Below, in pieces: positions 39,261-47,978 of a DNA stretch of 50,696 nucleotides. Both the position numbers and the translations under genes were made by a program. A model generated the notes under the pieces. The model was not told the DNA's origin and made no database searches. It saw nothing but the letters and a program-made list of their open reading frames with translations. Source of the stretch: a virus; IMG/VR virus record IMGVR_UViG_3300029915_000038, positions 1 to 50,696 of that record; one strand, written 5' to 3'. Within the stretch, counting starts at the first letter, position 1. Each line of letters opens with the position of its first letter.

Positions 39261-40628
39261 TTATTTTTTATTAATACTTGATAACAAATTTTTTAACATA
39301 TCTTGTTTATTTTCAGTTGAACTTACATTTGCTGTTTTTGGTGCATTTTTAATTTGAGATAAAATATTATTTCCAGCCATCGAAGAATCTTCTCCTGAAC
39401 TTGTAGAATCAGTAATTCTTAGTGAATCTACATTAAAATCAAGATCAACTTTTTGTCCGACTCCTGAACTATTTCTGGTTTTCAAAAACTGGAGTTGAAT
39501 GGCTCCTCGTTCTTTCATAATTCTGCTTGTAAAAATGCCAAATAAATTATCAGCAGAATTAGCTTTTGAAATACCGCCAGCAATATTACCCAAATTAAAT
39601 TCTATTTCTTCAAATGAACTCCTATTTAATTGTGACGCAGTGGCAAACAAAGATCGTAATTCAATTGAAAAATTTCGTAACTCTTCGCTAACCAACTTAT
39701 CTTTTGTAAAGATGTCAGATTGATCAACTTTAAAAGAACCAGGATTTACCAAATCCAAATAATCGACGCAGATAAAATCAGCTTTAAAATTTTCTTGAAT
39801 TGACAATTCTTTGACATATGCTCTGATATCATTTACTGTGCTCCCAGATGGCAAAAATTTAATTCTTAATCTTCCAGATTTTTTGCCAGCCATAGAAACT
39901 TGTAATTCTACATCGTCCAATCTCTTGAAAATTTCTTTACTGCTGATTCCAGTAATCATACTATCCAAACGCATTGCGACTAATTCAGCACTCAATTCCA
40001 ACGTAACATATATTCCATTCATTCCTGATAGAATCCAATTACATGCTAGATTTTGAAGGAAAACGCTTTTCCCTGCCCCAGGGCCGCCACAAAATACATT
40101 TAATTCTCCGCGATTGAATCCTCCGAAAAGAGCTTTATCGATATCTTTCCAACCAGTGCTTACTTGACCATTTGAATCTTTTAATCTCAGTAGTCTTCTC
40201 CTCGGATCATCAAAATAATTGATCCCCAAATCTCTTGTTAAACTAATTTGGACTGCATCTTTAATAAGCTTTTCAATTGGACCAAAATCTCCTTTATCCA
40301 ATAAATCAGCAGATTTAAGAATTGCCCGTTCTAATTCAGCAATTCTTGTAAATTGCTCAAATTCCTCAAGAAACCAATGTTCGTGACCATCATTTATTCC
40401 ATCAATCAATTCCAAATCAGTGCTTGCAACTGCATTTATTTGTTGAGTTGTTGGGATGGAAGAATGTTCTGTGACATGCTCTTGCAAAAATTTCGCAGCA
40501 GATTTTAAACTTCTATCAAAATTTTCTACATTATAAATATTTTGAACCCTTGTGTATAAAGTAGGATTACTCAACATAAAATTCAAAAATATTTTTTGAA
40601 CTTCTACACTACTTTTTGTCATTGCCAT
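39261..40628 (-). CDS. Replicative DNA helicase, T4 gp41 / DnaB type
   Basis: 455 aa. Walker A GGPGAGKS (181-188), Walker B FICVDYLDL (about 285-293), ISKANSADNLFGIF and KTRNSSGVGQKVDLDF near the end are typical of hexameric gp41/DnaB-family helicases that unwind the lagging strand template with the primase. N-terminal helical domain about 1-150. AAAGGATA precedes ATG; downstream of deaminase and primase in one early operon. Confidence 0.9.
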   Translation of the reverse strand: MAMTKSSVEVQKIFLNFMLSNPTLYTRVQNIYNVENFDRSLKSAAKFLQEHVTEHSSIPTTQQINAVASTDLELIDGINDGHEHWFLEEFEQFTRIAELERAILKSADLLDKGDFGPIEKLIKDAVQISLTRDLGINYFDDPRRRLLRLKDSNGQVSTGWKDIDKALFGGFNRGELNVFCGGPGAGKSVFLQNLACNWILSGMNGIYVTLELSAELVAMRLDSMITGISSKEIFKRLDDVELQVSMAGKKSGRLRIKFLPSGSTVNDIRAYVKELSIQENFKADFICVDYLDLVNPGSFKVDQSDIFTKDKLVSEELRNFSIELRSLFATASQLNRSSFEEIEFNLGNIAGGISKANSADNLFGIFTSRIMKERGAIQLQFLKTRNSSGVGQKVDLDFNVDSLRITDSTSSGEDSSMAGNNILSQIKNAPKTANVSSTENKQDMLKNLLSSINKK

Positions 40629-40631
40629 AAT

Positions 40632-41111
40632 TTATCCTTTTATTGTTCTCCAAGTTACACCAGCTTCCTCAAACATCATCTTAGAAACAGACATAGAATC
40701 TGCCCATCGTTGAACTATGGGATCTAACCAATTGGGTTCAAATCCAACTATTGATTTAATTCCACTCTGGATTGCTAATTTGGCACATTCATTGCAAATT
40801 GGCGGAGCTGAAAAACTAGGATATACATATAAAGTTGATCCTCTAGCAATAAAACCAGCTTTCAGAATTGCATTTACCTCAGCATGAACTATCATTTTAT
40901 ATTTTAACTCTCTATCATCGTATCTATCTTCGCTGTCTACAACTCCTCTGGGAAATCCATTATAACCAATAAACTCTTGATTATATTCATAATTAACTAA
41001 AACTGCTCCTACTTTTGTTGAAGGATCTTTACTCCATTCATTTGCAATATATTTTGCCAATCCTAAATATTTTCTGTCCCACTTCTCAGTGGGTAAATTT
41101 ATTTTACTCAT
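40632..41111 (-). CDS. Deoxycytidylate (dCMP) deaminase-family enzyme
   Basis: 159 aa from MSKINLPTEKWD (AAGGAT upstream; an alternative Met lies two codons earlier). The zinc site HAEVNAIL with PPICNECAK defines the cytidine/deoxycytidylate deaminase family; it would convert dCMP to dUMP, raising dTMP supply. KVGAVLVN and GYNGFPRGV also fit. Start overlaps the primase end. Confidence 0.85.
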   Translation of the reverse strand: MSKINLPTEKWDRKYLGLAKYIANEWSKDPSTKVGAVLVNYEYNQEFIGYNGFPRGVVDSEDRYDDRELKYKMIVHAEVNAILKAGFIARGSTLYVYPSFSAPPICNECAKLAIQSGIKSIVGFEPNWLDPIVQRWADSMSVSKMMFEEAGVTWRTIKG

Positions 41112-42108
41112 TTTCATCCTTGCTTTTTAATTCATTATTTAACATTTTTTGTTTTAATTTTATTGTTGTATAATTTGTTGTTGCCATATTTAAAATATGT
41201 TTAACAACAAACAACGGTCCATATTTTATATATGCTTCATTGATATCTTTGCAATTCCATTCAGGATAAGAAACGTCCCAATCATTATCCAATGCAACAT
41301 TAATTAAACTATTATCTGAATTTACCAATCCTGCTTTATCTAAATGCGGGACAACAATTATTCGTTTTCGTAAATCATTTATTAAATTTACTTGCTCTTC
41401 ATTGATTTCATTATGCATTACTGCCAATCCTTTTACACTCAAAGCATCAAACAGACCTTCAGTAAGAATAACCCATTCATATTCTGGTTTTACAAAATCT
41501 AATCCAAATACAAAAGGGACAGTCATTTTCATTATATATCTCATTGGTTCATTATCTATAATTGAACGAGCAGAATAACCAATTATAGTATCTTGACTAA
41601 TAAATGGAATTATAACTCTGTTTCTATATACTACAGAATTAGATATTAAAGAAGGAAAATCATCTGGAATAAATCCTCTTTTCTTTAAAAATTCAACATG
41701 TTTTGGATATTTATCTTGATTGTCACATAGCATTGATGATTCTGGTAGATCAACAGATTTTAGTTCTCTTTTTATTTTTGGCGCTGTTATATTTTCTGGT
41801 TCTGTTATTCTCAGACTTTCTAATTTTAATGAAGAAATTGTTCGATCATCAACCCCGATCCATTCCAATGTTTTAATGAATTTGGGATATAATGGTTTTC
41901 CTGGCGTGTAAGAAGTTTTCCATGAACAATTAAAGCAATTAATAGAAACTTCTTCTCCATTAAGAATTAAGCCACCGCGACCTCTTTTATCAGGATTATG
42001 CCCACGATTTACGCAGCACGGGGCATTACGACTAATCCACCCAGAAGATGCTTTTTTAGTTTTTGCTCGATTCCAATAATCTAGCGCAGTTTGAGTAATC
42101 AAATTCAT
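41104..42108 (-). CDS. DNA primase, T4 gp61 type
   Basis: 334 aa from MNLITQTALDYWNRAKTKKA; the ATG is 5 nt after a TATACT box. Zinc ligands C31/C32, H37, C58 and C61 (PCCVNRGHN, INCFNCSW) form the primase zinc finger, and WVILTEGLFDALSV plus VVPHLDKAG form the TOPRIM catalytic site. Synthesises RNA primers with the gp41-type helicase encoded downstream. Confidence 0.85.
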   Translation of the reverse strand: MNLITQTALDYWNRAKTKKASSGWISRNAPCCVNRGHNPDKRGRGGLILNGEEVSINCFNCSWKTSYTPGKPLYPKFIKTLEWIGVDDRTISSLKLESLRITEPENITAPKIKRELKSVDLPESSMLCDNQDKYPKHVEFLKKRGFIPDDFPSLISNSVVYRNRVIIPFISQDTIIGYSARSIIDNEPMRYIMKMTVPFVFGLDFVKPEYEWVILTEGLFDALSVKGLAVMHNEINEEQVNLINDLRKRIIVVPHLDKAGLVNSDNSLINVALDNDWDVSYPEWNCKDINEAYIKYGPLFVVKHILNMATTNYTTIKLKQKMLNNELKSKDENE

Positions 42109-42113
42109 AATTA

Positions 42114-42143
42114 AGTATAACACAATCTACTTAACTATTACAA
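42114..42143 (-). promoter_or_regulatory. Sigma70-like promoter, leaderless type
   Basis: TATACT (42114-42119) with a weaker TTGTAA 18 nt upstream (42138-42143); the primase ATG is 5 nt after the -10 box with no ribosome site. Confidence 0.6.
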
Positions 42144-42150
42144 GAAAAAA

Positions 42151-42945
42151 TTAAATCCTAATATTGCCATTTGTTATAAATGAATTTGCCGAGAGATTTC
42201 CCCAACCGTGAGGATCAGCACTATCCAACAAAAATCGCAACCATGCAAAACTTCCATTAACTGATTGAAAAAATGGTCCAGAAACATTAGAATAGTATGT
42301 TTGAGATATATTTCCCCAGTCAGAATTGGTTGGTAATGAAACAAGTGATCCTTGCGAAATTATATTTCCAGTATATGAAATTAGGTTTGCTGATATAGTA
42401 GCAAGAGTACTATTTTGTGGTCTATTAGTTAAATTAATTGCATTGGATATAAGACCATCTACTGTGTCAAGAAAAGTTAGTGATAGAGGATCGCCATAAG
42501 CAAGAACTGGTCCCTTCTTTAAAGTAGCAGTTAAACGAGATCCGTAATTATCATCGATGTAAATTGGATAAACATTACCATTGTTATCAGTGCTGATTAA
42601 AGCAATATCATAAAATCCAAAATCCAAAGGAGAAAGATCCGAAGCAGTTAAAGTAGCTTCAACTACTCCATTTGCTGCATCAAATTGTGAAGCTGTAATA
42701 GTTATTAATTCATTTTCAGTATTTGTTTCAAAAACACCAAGTTGAATAGAAATATTAGAAATATTAATTCTCTTTTGATCACTATTTAAACATTGAATCT
42801 TAATTGGATTGTTACATCCAGAGTAAATTGTAATTGGTGTACTATACACAAATACCTCCGCGTTATGGTGTATATAACTACTGTCAACCACTTGCGCCTT
42901 AATTCTAATTTCTTCGTTCTCTAGATAACCTTTTATTGTTAACAT
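42151..42945 (-). CDS. Virion structural protein (putative), late leaderless
   Basis: 264 aa from MLTIKGYLENEEIRIKAQVV. Beta-rich with immunoglobulin-like patterns (SPLDFGFYDIALISTDNNGN, YGDPLSLTFLDTVD) and a C-terminal Trp/Asn-rich part (WGNISQTYYSNVSGPFFQ). No named family; fits T4-like tail or fibre-associated proteins. The true ATG is 5 nt after a late box; the longer frame upstream overlaps another gene. Confidence 0.65.
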   Translation of the reverse strand: MLTIKGYLENEEIRIKAQVVDSSYIHHNAEVFVYSTPITIYSGCNNPIKIQCLNSDQKRINISNISIQLGVFETNTENELITITASQFDAANGVVEATLTASDLSPLDFGFYDIALISTDNNGNVYPIYIDDNYGSRLTATLKKGPVLAYGDPLSLTFLDTVDGLISNAINLTNRPQNSTLATISANLISYTGNIISQGSLVSLPTNSDWGNISQTYYSNVSGPFFQSVNGSFAWLRFLLDSADPHGWGNLSANSFITNGNIRI

Positions 42946-42950
42946 ACAAG

Positions 42951-42958
42951 TATTTATG
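42951..42958 (-). promoter_or_regulatory. T4-late-type promoter box, 5 nt from ATG
   Basis: CATAAATA, then CTTGT and ATG 42945. The box contains the TAA stop of the upstream gene. Confidence 0.7.
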
Positions 42959-43151
42959 ATATATCCATAAGTTCTATAACTTCTAATTCTAGTTCGTCTA
43001 ATTCCCCTCCCCAGCCACAAAAAGTAAATTCAGCATCATGACCTGTTAATTCTCTAAATGCTTTTTCTACTGCATTCCGTAATGGTTTAGACGAGCCTTC
43101 AGGCAAATCAGATAACCAACTTGCTCCTATTTTACAGTTCCAACATTTCAT
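42954..43151 (-). CDS. Small Cys-containing protein
   Basis: 65 aa from MKCWNCKIGASWLSDLPEGS; this start has CAGGAG upstream. CWNC and a later FCGWGGELDELELEVIEL give possible metal ligands and an acidic end. No family recognised. Divergent from 43195-43572. Confidence 0.6.
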   Translation of the reverse strand: MKCWNCKIGASWLSDLPEGSSKPLRNAVEKAFRELTGHDAEFTFCGWGGELDELELEVIELMDIS

Positions 43152-43194
43152 ACTAAATACTCCTGATGTTAATTTTATAATAAACAGGATCAAA

Positions 43195-43572
43195 ATGCCA
43201 TCATCTTTATATGAAACATTAACTATTAAATTTCCTTTTTTGTCCGTCATAATTTATGGAAATGAAAAATCTGAATTGGTAGGAATAATCCAGAACGCTG
43301 ATATCATTACCACTAGTTTTTATGATATAAATCTTCTTAAAACTGATGAAGAGAAACGTTTATTTTTATCTCTTGGAGAAAAATGGTATTTTGAATCTAA
43401 TAGATTGCTACCAATTAACATTTATTTGAAAAATGAATGGAATCAATTTCAGCCAACATTTAAAACATTTATTACTAAAGAGTTAACAATTATATATGGT
43501 CCAGTGACTTCACTTGCTGCATTATCTCAAAAGAAAAAAAGAAAAAGTATTACTGTAATAAAAAAGATGTAA
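43195..43572 (+). CDS. Conserved T4-like phage protein, plus strand
   Basis: 125 aa. FLSLGEKWYFESNRLLPINI (W-xFESN-R-xPI-I) and GPVTSLAALSQKKKRKSITV match a small conserved protein I recall from T4-like phages of aquatic bacteria; function unknown. ACAGGAT precedes the ATG. Its 3' end overlaps the convergent gene 43550-43936 by 23 nt. Confidence 0.65.
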   Translation: MPSSLYETLTIKFPFLSVIIYGNEKSELVGIIQNADIITTSFYDINLLKTDEEKRLFLSLGEKWYFESNRLLPINIYLKNEWNQFQPTFKTFITKELTIIYGPVTSLAALSQKKKRKSITVIKKM

Positions 43573-43936
43573 TTGCATTATTCGCAGTATAGGATGATAT
43601 GAATATTTCTACAGCCAACCACGAGTTTGATCTACTTCTAGGCTTTGCTTCCACTGACCTACATTGAACTGGTATAAATACATACTTTCCTTTTGTTAGC
43701 TTATTAAAAGCTTCAATAGAGTTATTATCTCTTAAAAAATGAAATCCTGATCTATATTTTTTACCATTAGATTCTGATACCCATTTTGTTTTTAGCCACG
43801 TATCTAACTCAACTGTGCTGCTTCCATTATGAGTTTTAAATAAATAACAAAGTTTATTATCTTTATTTAAACGAAATGCTTTATATCCAGTAATTATTTC
43901 TTTCATAAAATTATTTTTTATTTCTCCATTTTTCAT
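43550..43936 (-). CDS. Hypothetical 128-aa protein
   Basis: 128 aa. KEIITGYKAFRLNKDNKLCY, SGFHFLRDNNSIEAFNKLTK and KYVFIPVQCRSVEAKP; aromatic-rich, possibly a small binding domain. Start ambiguous between MKNGEIKNN and the internal MKEII. No family recognised. Confidence 0.55.
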   Translation of the reverse strand: MKNGEIKNNFMKEIITGYKAFRLNKDNKLCYLFKTHNGSSTVELDTWLKTKWVSESNGKKYRSGFHFLRDNNSIEAFNKLTKGKYVFIPVQCRSVEAKPRSRSNSWLAVEIFISSYTANNAITSFLLQ

Positions 43937-43943
43937 AACTTCA

Positions 43944-44510
43944 CTAGCGCGCTTTTTCTTCTAAAAGTTGAATATTAATAATTATTGTCAAGGAATAAGC
44001 AAGAGCATGGGATCGTTTATAACTATAACCATCTGCATTATCTCTTTCCCAAACTGATTGTTCAATAATATTCCATGGAAGTCCTTGTAAATGTTTTTTT
44101 CCTGGGCGAATAATTGCAAGAAACATCGCAAGTTTTTCAATCGAATCAATAGGATCTTTTAATCTCAAAATCATTTCAGAGTAATTTCCAATATGAACTA
44201 ATTTTTTCACAAATTCTGGTTCTTTTAACTTATTCCAATTGATGGGTCTTGCTAATAGTTCTTCAAGATGTTCTGGAGATTTTACTTGTTTATATAAATT
44301 GTTATTTAATATGTCTAACTTGAAATATCCAAGTTCTTCTGCTTTTTTATAATCTAAACTGGAATTTCCAGTTAATATATTTTTTGGTGCTTCAGTTATG
44401 TAAATTCCTGATGAATGTTTTTCGCCAGTTTCAAGAACAGCAGATGTATATTCTATCAATGATAGAATTTCATTTCTATTTCCAAAATCAATATCGATGT
44501 CAGATTTCAT
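43944..44510 (-). CDS. DnaE-like mini-protein (Pol III alpha-derived motifs)
   Basis: 188 aa, far shorter than a polymerase. KSDIDIDFGNR resembles the metal-binding PDxDxDF motif of bacterial DNA polymerase III alpha, and YKRSHALAYSLTII resembles its KSHAxxYA motif; HSSGIYITEAP and LPWNIIEQSVW complete the pattern, with FLAIIRPGKKHL between. I recall similar small proteins in T4-like phages. It lacks PHP and most palm sequences, so polymerase activity is unlikely; it may be a derived replication factor. Ends in TAG followed at once by TGA. Confidence 0.6.
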   Translation of the reverse strand: MKSDIDIDFGNRNEILSLIEYTSAVLETGEKHSSGIYITEAPKNILTGNSSLDYKKAEELGYFKLDILNNNLYKQVKSPEHLEELLARPINWNKLKEPEFVKKLVHIGNYSEMILRLKDPIDSIEKLAMFLAIIRPGKKHLQGLPWNIIEQSVWERDNADGYSYKRSHALAYSLTIIINIQLLEEKAR

Positions 44511-44514
44511 ATAT

Positions 44515-44748
44515 CTACTTTGACAATATCATTTCTAACGCTAATAATTTAACTTTTTCAGTGGGATTTTCAATTAACTTAATATTAATAGGATTACTTT
44601 TAATTGCTGCTAATTGCATTTCTTCAGTAGGATTATTAAAATATGATATCATCCATCCATACAATTCATTATGTAAAAGTAATTCCATTCTACTAATATA
44701 CACTTCTTTTTCGCTGTTCATTTTAACTGATGGAATCATAATTTTCAT
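44515..44748 (-). CDS. Short DUF4116-like repeat protein
   Basis: 77 aa. Two units, SYFNNPTEEMQLAAIKSNPI and NIKLIENPTEKVKLLALEM, match the N-P-T/S-E-xxQLAA-x-xN repeat of 5354-5857 and 8145-9017. Its ATG overlaps the upstream TGA (ATGA). Probably a minimal solenoid; function unknown. Ends with TAG. Confidence 0.65.
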   Translation of the reverse strand: MKIMIPSVKMNSEKEVYISRMELLLHNELYGWMISYFNNPTEEMQLAAIKSNPINIKLIENPTEKVKLLALEMILSK

Positions 44749-45509
44749 AACCCAGCCTCATTACAAACTTTGCAAACTTCTTCAAAGATATTTGTGTCTT
44801 TTTGAAATTTTACTGACCACCTATTTGAATTAACTACTGGCCATACAATTTCCAAATCAGAAGCAGATAAATTATTTAACCATTCTTTGCCACTATCACT
44901 ACAATATAAAATTATACCTGATATTTTTGCTCGTTGAGTGTCAAATAAAATTCGTGCTCCACCTGCTTCTTTGAAATAATTATTAAATTCTAATTTATTC
45001 TCTTCAGCCCATTCCATCATTGTGCTTATACTTCTATCTACAGCATCCCAAATATTTTCTGTAAAAACTAAATCTTGAAGCCAAGCAGAATAAACAATAT
45101 CATTATTCCAATTATCAATTGGGACTTTTAATTTTTGCAGCCATTCTAAGTATTCAGTTGGATTTAAACAATTAATATCCAAAACAAATCTTCCGAAACG
45201 AAGACACGCCAAATAAAAATCGCTACGTCGAAATTCTTCTTCAGTTTTTTTAGTATTACCAAAACAATTTTTTTGAATTGATAAAAACGCTTGCAATCCA
45301 TATCTTGCATATAATGTATCTTTTTGTTGAAATCTTCTTCGTTGTTCGCACAAATGAACTAACTGAGTTTTTTCAGATGAAAAAATCCTATTGCACCAAG
45401 GGCATTCATATTTTTCTCGTTTATTTAAAATAACTGGCGGTTTAATAGGTTTTTCTTTTTTAACATATCTGGGTTTTATTTTAGTTCCTTCAGCTTTTGT
45501 TCTTCCCAT
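44745..45509 (-). CDS. Conserved T4-like protein with zinc-finger-like start
   Basis: 254 aa. Basic N-terminus, then YECPWCNRIFSSEKTQLVHL with C-xx-C ... H-x-C (C2H2-like). Large helical remainder (RFGRFVLDINCLNPTEYLEW, WAEENKLEFNNYFKEAGGAR). Nucleic-acid binding is likely; it is conserved in T4-like phages of aquatic bacteria as I recall. TTAGGAG precedes ATG; overlaps 45476-45958 by 34 nt. Confidence 0.65.
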   Translation of the reverse strand: MGRTKAEGTKIKPRYVKKEKPIKPPVILNKREKYECPWCNRIFSSEKTQLVHLCEQRRRFQQKDTLYARYGLQAFLSIQKNCFGNTKKTEEEFRRSDFYLACLRFGRFVLDINCLNPTEYLEWLQKLKVPIDNWNNDIVYSAWLQDLVFTENIWDAVDRSISTMMEWAEENKLEFNNYFKEAGGARILFDTQRAKISGIILYCSDSGKEWLNNLSASDLEIVWPVVNSNRWSVKFQKDTNIFEEVCKVCNEAGL

Positions 45510-45958
45510 CCCAAACTCCTAAGCCATTCAAATATTTCTTCTTTGGTGTTGACTTTTAATATTAGATCAATTTCGCTTGATTTTTTATTTGGCATTAATT
45601 CCAATAAAGCTTTTTTCAATTTACTTTCATTTTTTCCTTTCGCAGCGCCCAACCAATAATGTTTTTGTTTTCCAATTCCAGGAGATGCTGAGCATAATAA
45701 CAGCCATGAAAATTTTTTATTATTGCTATAGTCCCAAAAATTTTCATTTACAAAACTGTTAGTAGACAATGCATAATATTTTGAAATATCATTATTGCCA
45801 TGAACAGTTGATCCCCACCTCATTAGTAGATAAGGAGAAATCTGTTTTTGTTCTTCTTCGCTTAAATTATCAAAATAATTATAATCTTTTTTGTCAATTG
45901 CTGATAAAAGATTAAAAATATTTATGGAAGAAGAATAATCTGTTGTTTTCTTTTTCAT
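45476..45958 (-). CDS. Hypothetical 160-aa protein
   Basis: 160 aa from MKKKTTDYSSSINIFNLLSA. Contains YFDNLSEEEQKQISPYLLMR, WGSTVHGN and KKFSWLLLCSASPGIGKQKH; the PGIGK-xKxW segment recurs in conserved phage proteins of unknown role. Start lies 2 nt after the upstream stop, suggesting reinitiation. Confidence 0.6.
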   Translation of the reverse strand: MKKKTTDYSSSINIFNLLSAIDKKDYNYFDNLSEEEQKQISPYLLMRWGSTVHGNNDISKYYALSTNSFVNENFWDYSNNKKFSWLLLCSASPGIGKQKHYWLGAAKGKNESKLKKALLELMPNKKSSEIDLILKVNTKEEIFEWLRSLGWEEQKLKELK

Positions 45959-45960
45959 AT

Positions 45961-46482
45961 TTACCACGAATTATAACTATTTACAGTTTCCATACTTTTA
46001 GGAATATCACGAACCATATATATACACGGTGGCTTATATCCTTCATACAATGGCAAACATAATAAATGTCCAGTTGATAGCTTAGGAAGATACCATTTAA
46101 TATTTGGCAATGCATCTTCTACATCGATTTCTAGATAACTAGCCATAAAACTTGACAATGGATTCAATGAAAATGCTTTAAAATTTCTTGAACTTAAACT
46201 AGATACTGGATTTACTTCTAAATTTCCATGAGTTGGTTCGCCAATTAATATTTGATGATCTGCTGGCACATTTAAAAAATGAGTTTTGGTGTGTTTTCCA
46301 TATCCTAAAGTTAACTTTAATTTAATTACTGGAGCATAAAAACTTTCCAACATAATTAAAGGGTTGCATTGATAGTCTACTGCGGAAGGTATGGAATTAT
46401 TTAAGCTCCAATAATACATATCTATTTGATCTGGAATCAAATTTAAATCCACTGTTTTATTTTCTTCATTAAGTATTAACAT
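45961..46482 (-). CDS. Conserved large-phage protein, leaderless
   Basis: 173 aa. HFLNVPADHQILIGEPTHG, FKAFSLNPLSSFMASYLEI and WYLPKLSTGHLLCLPLYEG form a conserved pattern seen in T4-like and jumbo phages; function unknown. ATG is 6 nt after a perfect TATAAT with no ribosome site. Confidence 0.7.
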   Translation of the reverse strand: MLILNEENKTVDLNLIPDQIDMYYWSLNNSIPSAVDYQCNPLIMLESFYAPVIKLKLTLGYGKHTKTHFLNVPADHQILIGEPTHGNLEVNPVSSLSSRNFKAFSLNPLSSFMASYLEIDVEDALPNIKWYLPKLSTGHLLCLPLYEGYKPPCIYMVRDIPKSMETVNSYNSW

Positions 46483-46488
46483 AGTTTA

Positions 46489-46518
46489 ATTATATATCCT
46501 TGAATGTATTTTTGTCAA
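46489..46518 (-). promoter_or_regulatory. sigma70-like promoter, leaderless type
   Basis: TTGACA (46513-46518), 18 nt, TATAAT (46489-46494), then TAAACT and ATG 46482. The -35 box overlaps the stop codon of uvsW. Confidence 0.8.
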
Positions 46519-47978
46519 TAAATTATTTTTTCAATAGAAAATGGAAATTTTTGTTCACTATAATACTTTTTCCTGCGAGTTAAGTGGCCCTTGCTCCATT
46601 TACACGTTGAACAAATATCCCAAATTATAGCACTATTTTTATCTGAAGCAGTTCTTAAACTTCTTCCTATACTTTGAATTACTTTAATCCAACTTTTTCC
46701 AGTTTCAACTAAAAACAAATGATTAATTCTTGGTAAGTCTAAACCAACTGCTGCTATACCTGAAGTCGCAATAATTACTTTGCTATTACTAATAGCAACT
46801 TCGTCATAATGTTCTTTTCTTGTTTTTGATTTCGTGGCTCCTGATAAAAATATAGAATTTTGTATAAGAATTTCCAACTTTTTGCCAGTTTCTTTTCTTC
46901 CTACTAACACTAATACATTCCCAGTTTTTGCAGTTTCTTTAATTAAATCTGCCATGAAATCTAATCTTTTTGGATCAGTAACCAAAAAATCCAATTCACT
47001 ATGATATGAAGTAAAAGATTTTGTATCTATCATTTGAATTATTTTTACTTCACAATTACTAAGAATTCCCAAAGTTTGCAATGATTCTGTTGTTAATTTA
47101 TGAACTAATTCCCCAATTCCAATAGTTAAATTAACAATTTCATGAGATTCTTTAGGAATTGTGCCTGTAAATCCCCATCTAATGGGTATTTTAGATAATG
47201 GCCCACACATTAAATCTTTTAATATAGTTCCTCTTAAACCATGAACCTCGTCGCATATAACTGCAACAACATTTTGAATAAAATCATCAAATGTAATAGG
47301 TTTTGATAATCCAATATCAATTGGAGTTTGATGTAATTTTTCAAGGCTTTGCCATGTACAAATAATATGTTTCTTTCCAAAAAAATCCTTTCTATCACCA
47401 TAGTAAACACCAACATCCAAACCTAAAATATTATAATATTGTTCAGTTTGAGTAATTAAATCTTTATTAGGAACTATTACAATACTTCTTCCATATTTTT
47501 CCACTTTTTTAGATAAAATAGCTGCCAATAAACTTTTTCCACTTCCTGTTGGAAGTGATGCAATCCCTTGAATATTATTCAATAATATGTTTGCTGCAAA
47601 AGTTTGATGATCTCTGATAATAATTGGTTTTCCTGATAATGAATGATTCTCTGGCCATAGAATGTTAGAAATATAATTATTATCAATATTATCAAATTCA
47701 AATGCTCGATTGTAAGTACGCAAATCCTCTAATTCGATTTCAAATTTTTGTTCTGTTAAATAATCAATTATTGGTTCCAACAAATTAATATATGTTTTTC
47801 CACTCAATGAAAAATAATATTCGCATCCATCCCATCTTCCAAGTCTTACAGAAGGTATAAATCTATTTGCTGGGTTAAATACTTTACTTTTAATATGAAG
47901 GGCATTACGAATATTTGCTGGTAAATTTTTAAACGTACAATTAACTTCATCATGTATTTGTAAAATTGTTTTTTGCAT
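46515..47978 (-). CDS. uvsW: UvsW-type SF2 helicase
   Basis: 487 aa. Motif I LPTGSGKSLL, motif II VICDEVHG (DEVH), motif III-like WGFTGTIPK, and C-terminal motifs ATSGIAAVGLDLP and QSIGRSLRTA fit T4 UvsW, a helicase that resolves recombination and R-loop structures. The N-terminal region (VRLGRWDGCEYYFSL) is typical of UvsW. ATG overlaps the stop of the upstream endonuclease gene (TAATG). Confidence 0.85.
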   Translation of the reverse strand: MQKTILQIHDEVNCTFKNLPANIRNALHIKSKVFNPANRFIPSVRLGRWDGCEYYFSLSGKTYINLLEPIIDYLTEQKFEIELEDLRTYNRAFEFDNIDNNYISNILWPENHSLSGKPIIIRDHQTFAANILLNNIQGIASLPTGSGKSLLAAILSKKVEKYGRSIVIVPNKDLITQTEQYYNILGLDVGVYYGDRKDFFGKKHIICTWQSLEKLHQTPIDIGLSKPITFDDFIQNVVAVICDEVHGLRGTILKDLMCGPLSKIPIRWGFTGTIPKESHEIVNLTIGIGELVHKLTTESLQTLGILSNCEVKIIQMIDTKSFTSYHSELDFLVTDPKRLDFMADLIKETAKTGNVLVLVGRKETGKKLEILIQNSIFLSGATKSKTRKEHYDEVAISNSKVIIATSGIAAVGLDLPRINHLFLVETGKSWIKVIQSIGRSLRTASDKNSAIIWDICSTCKWSKGHLTRRKKYYSEQKFPFSIEKIIY

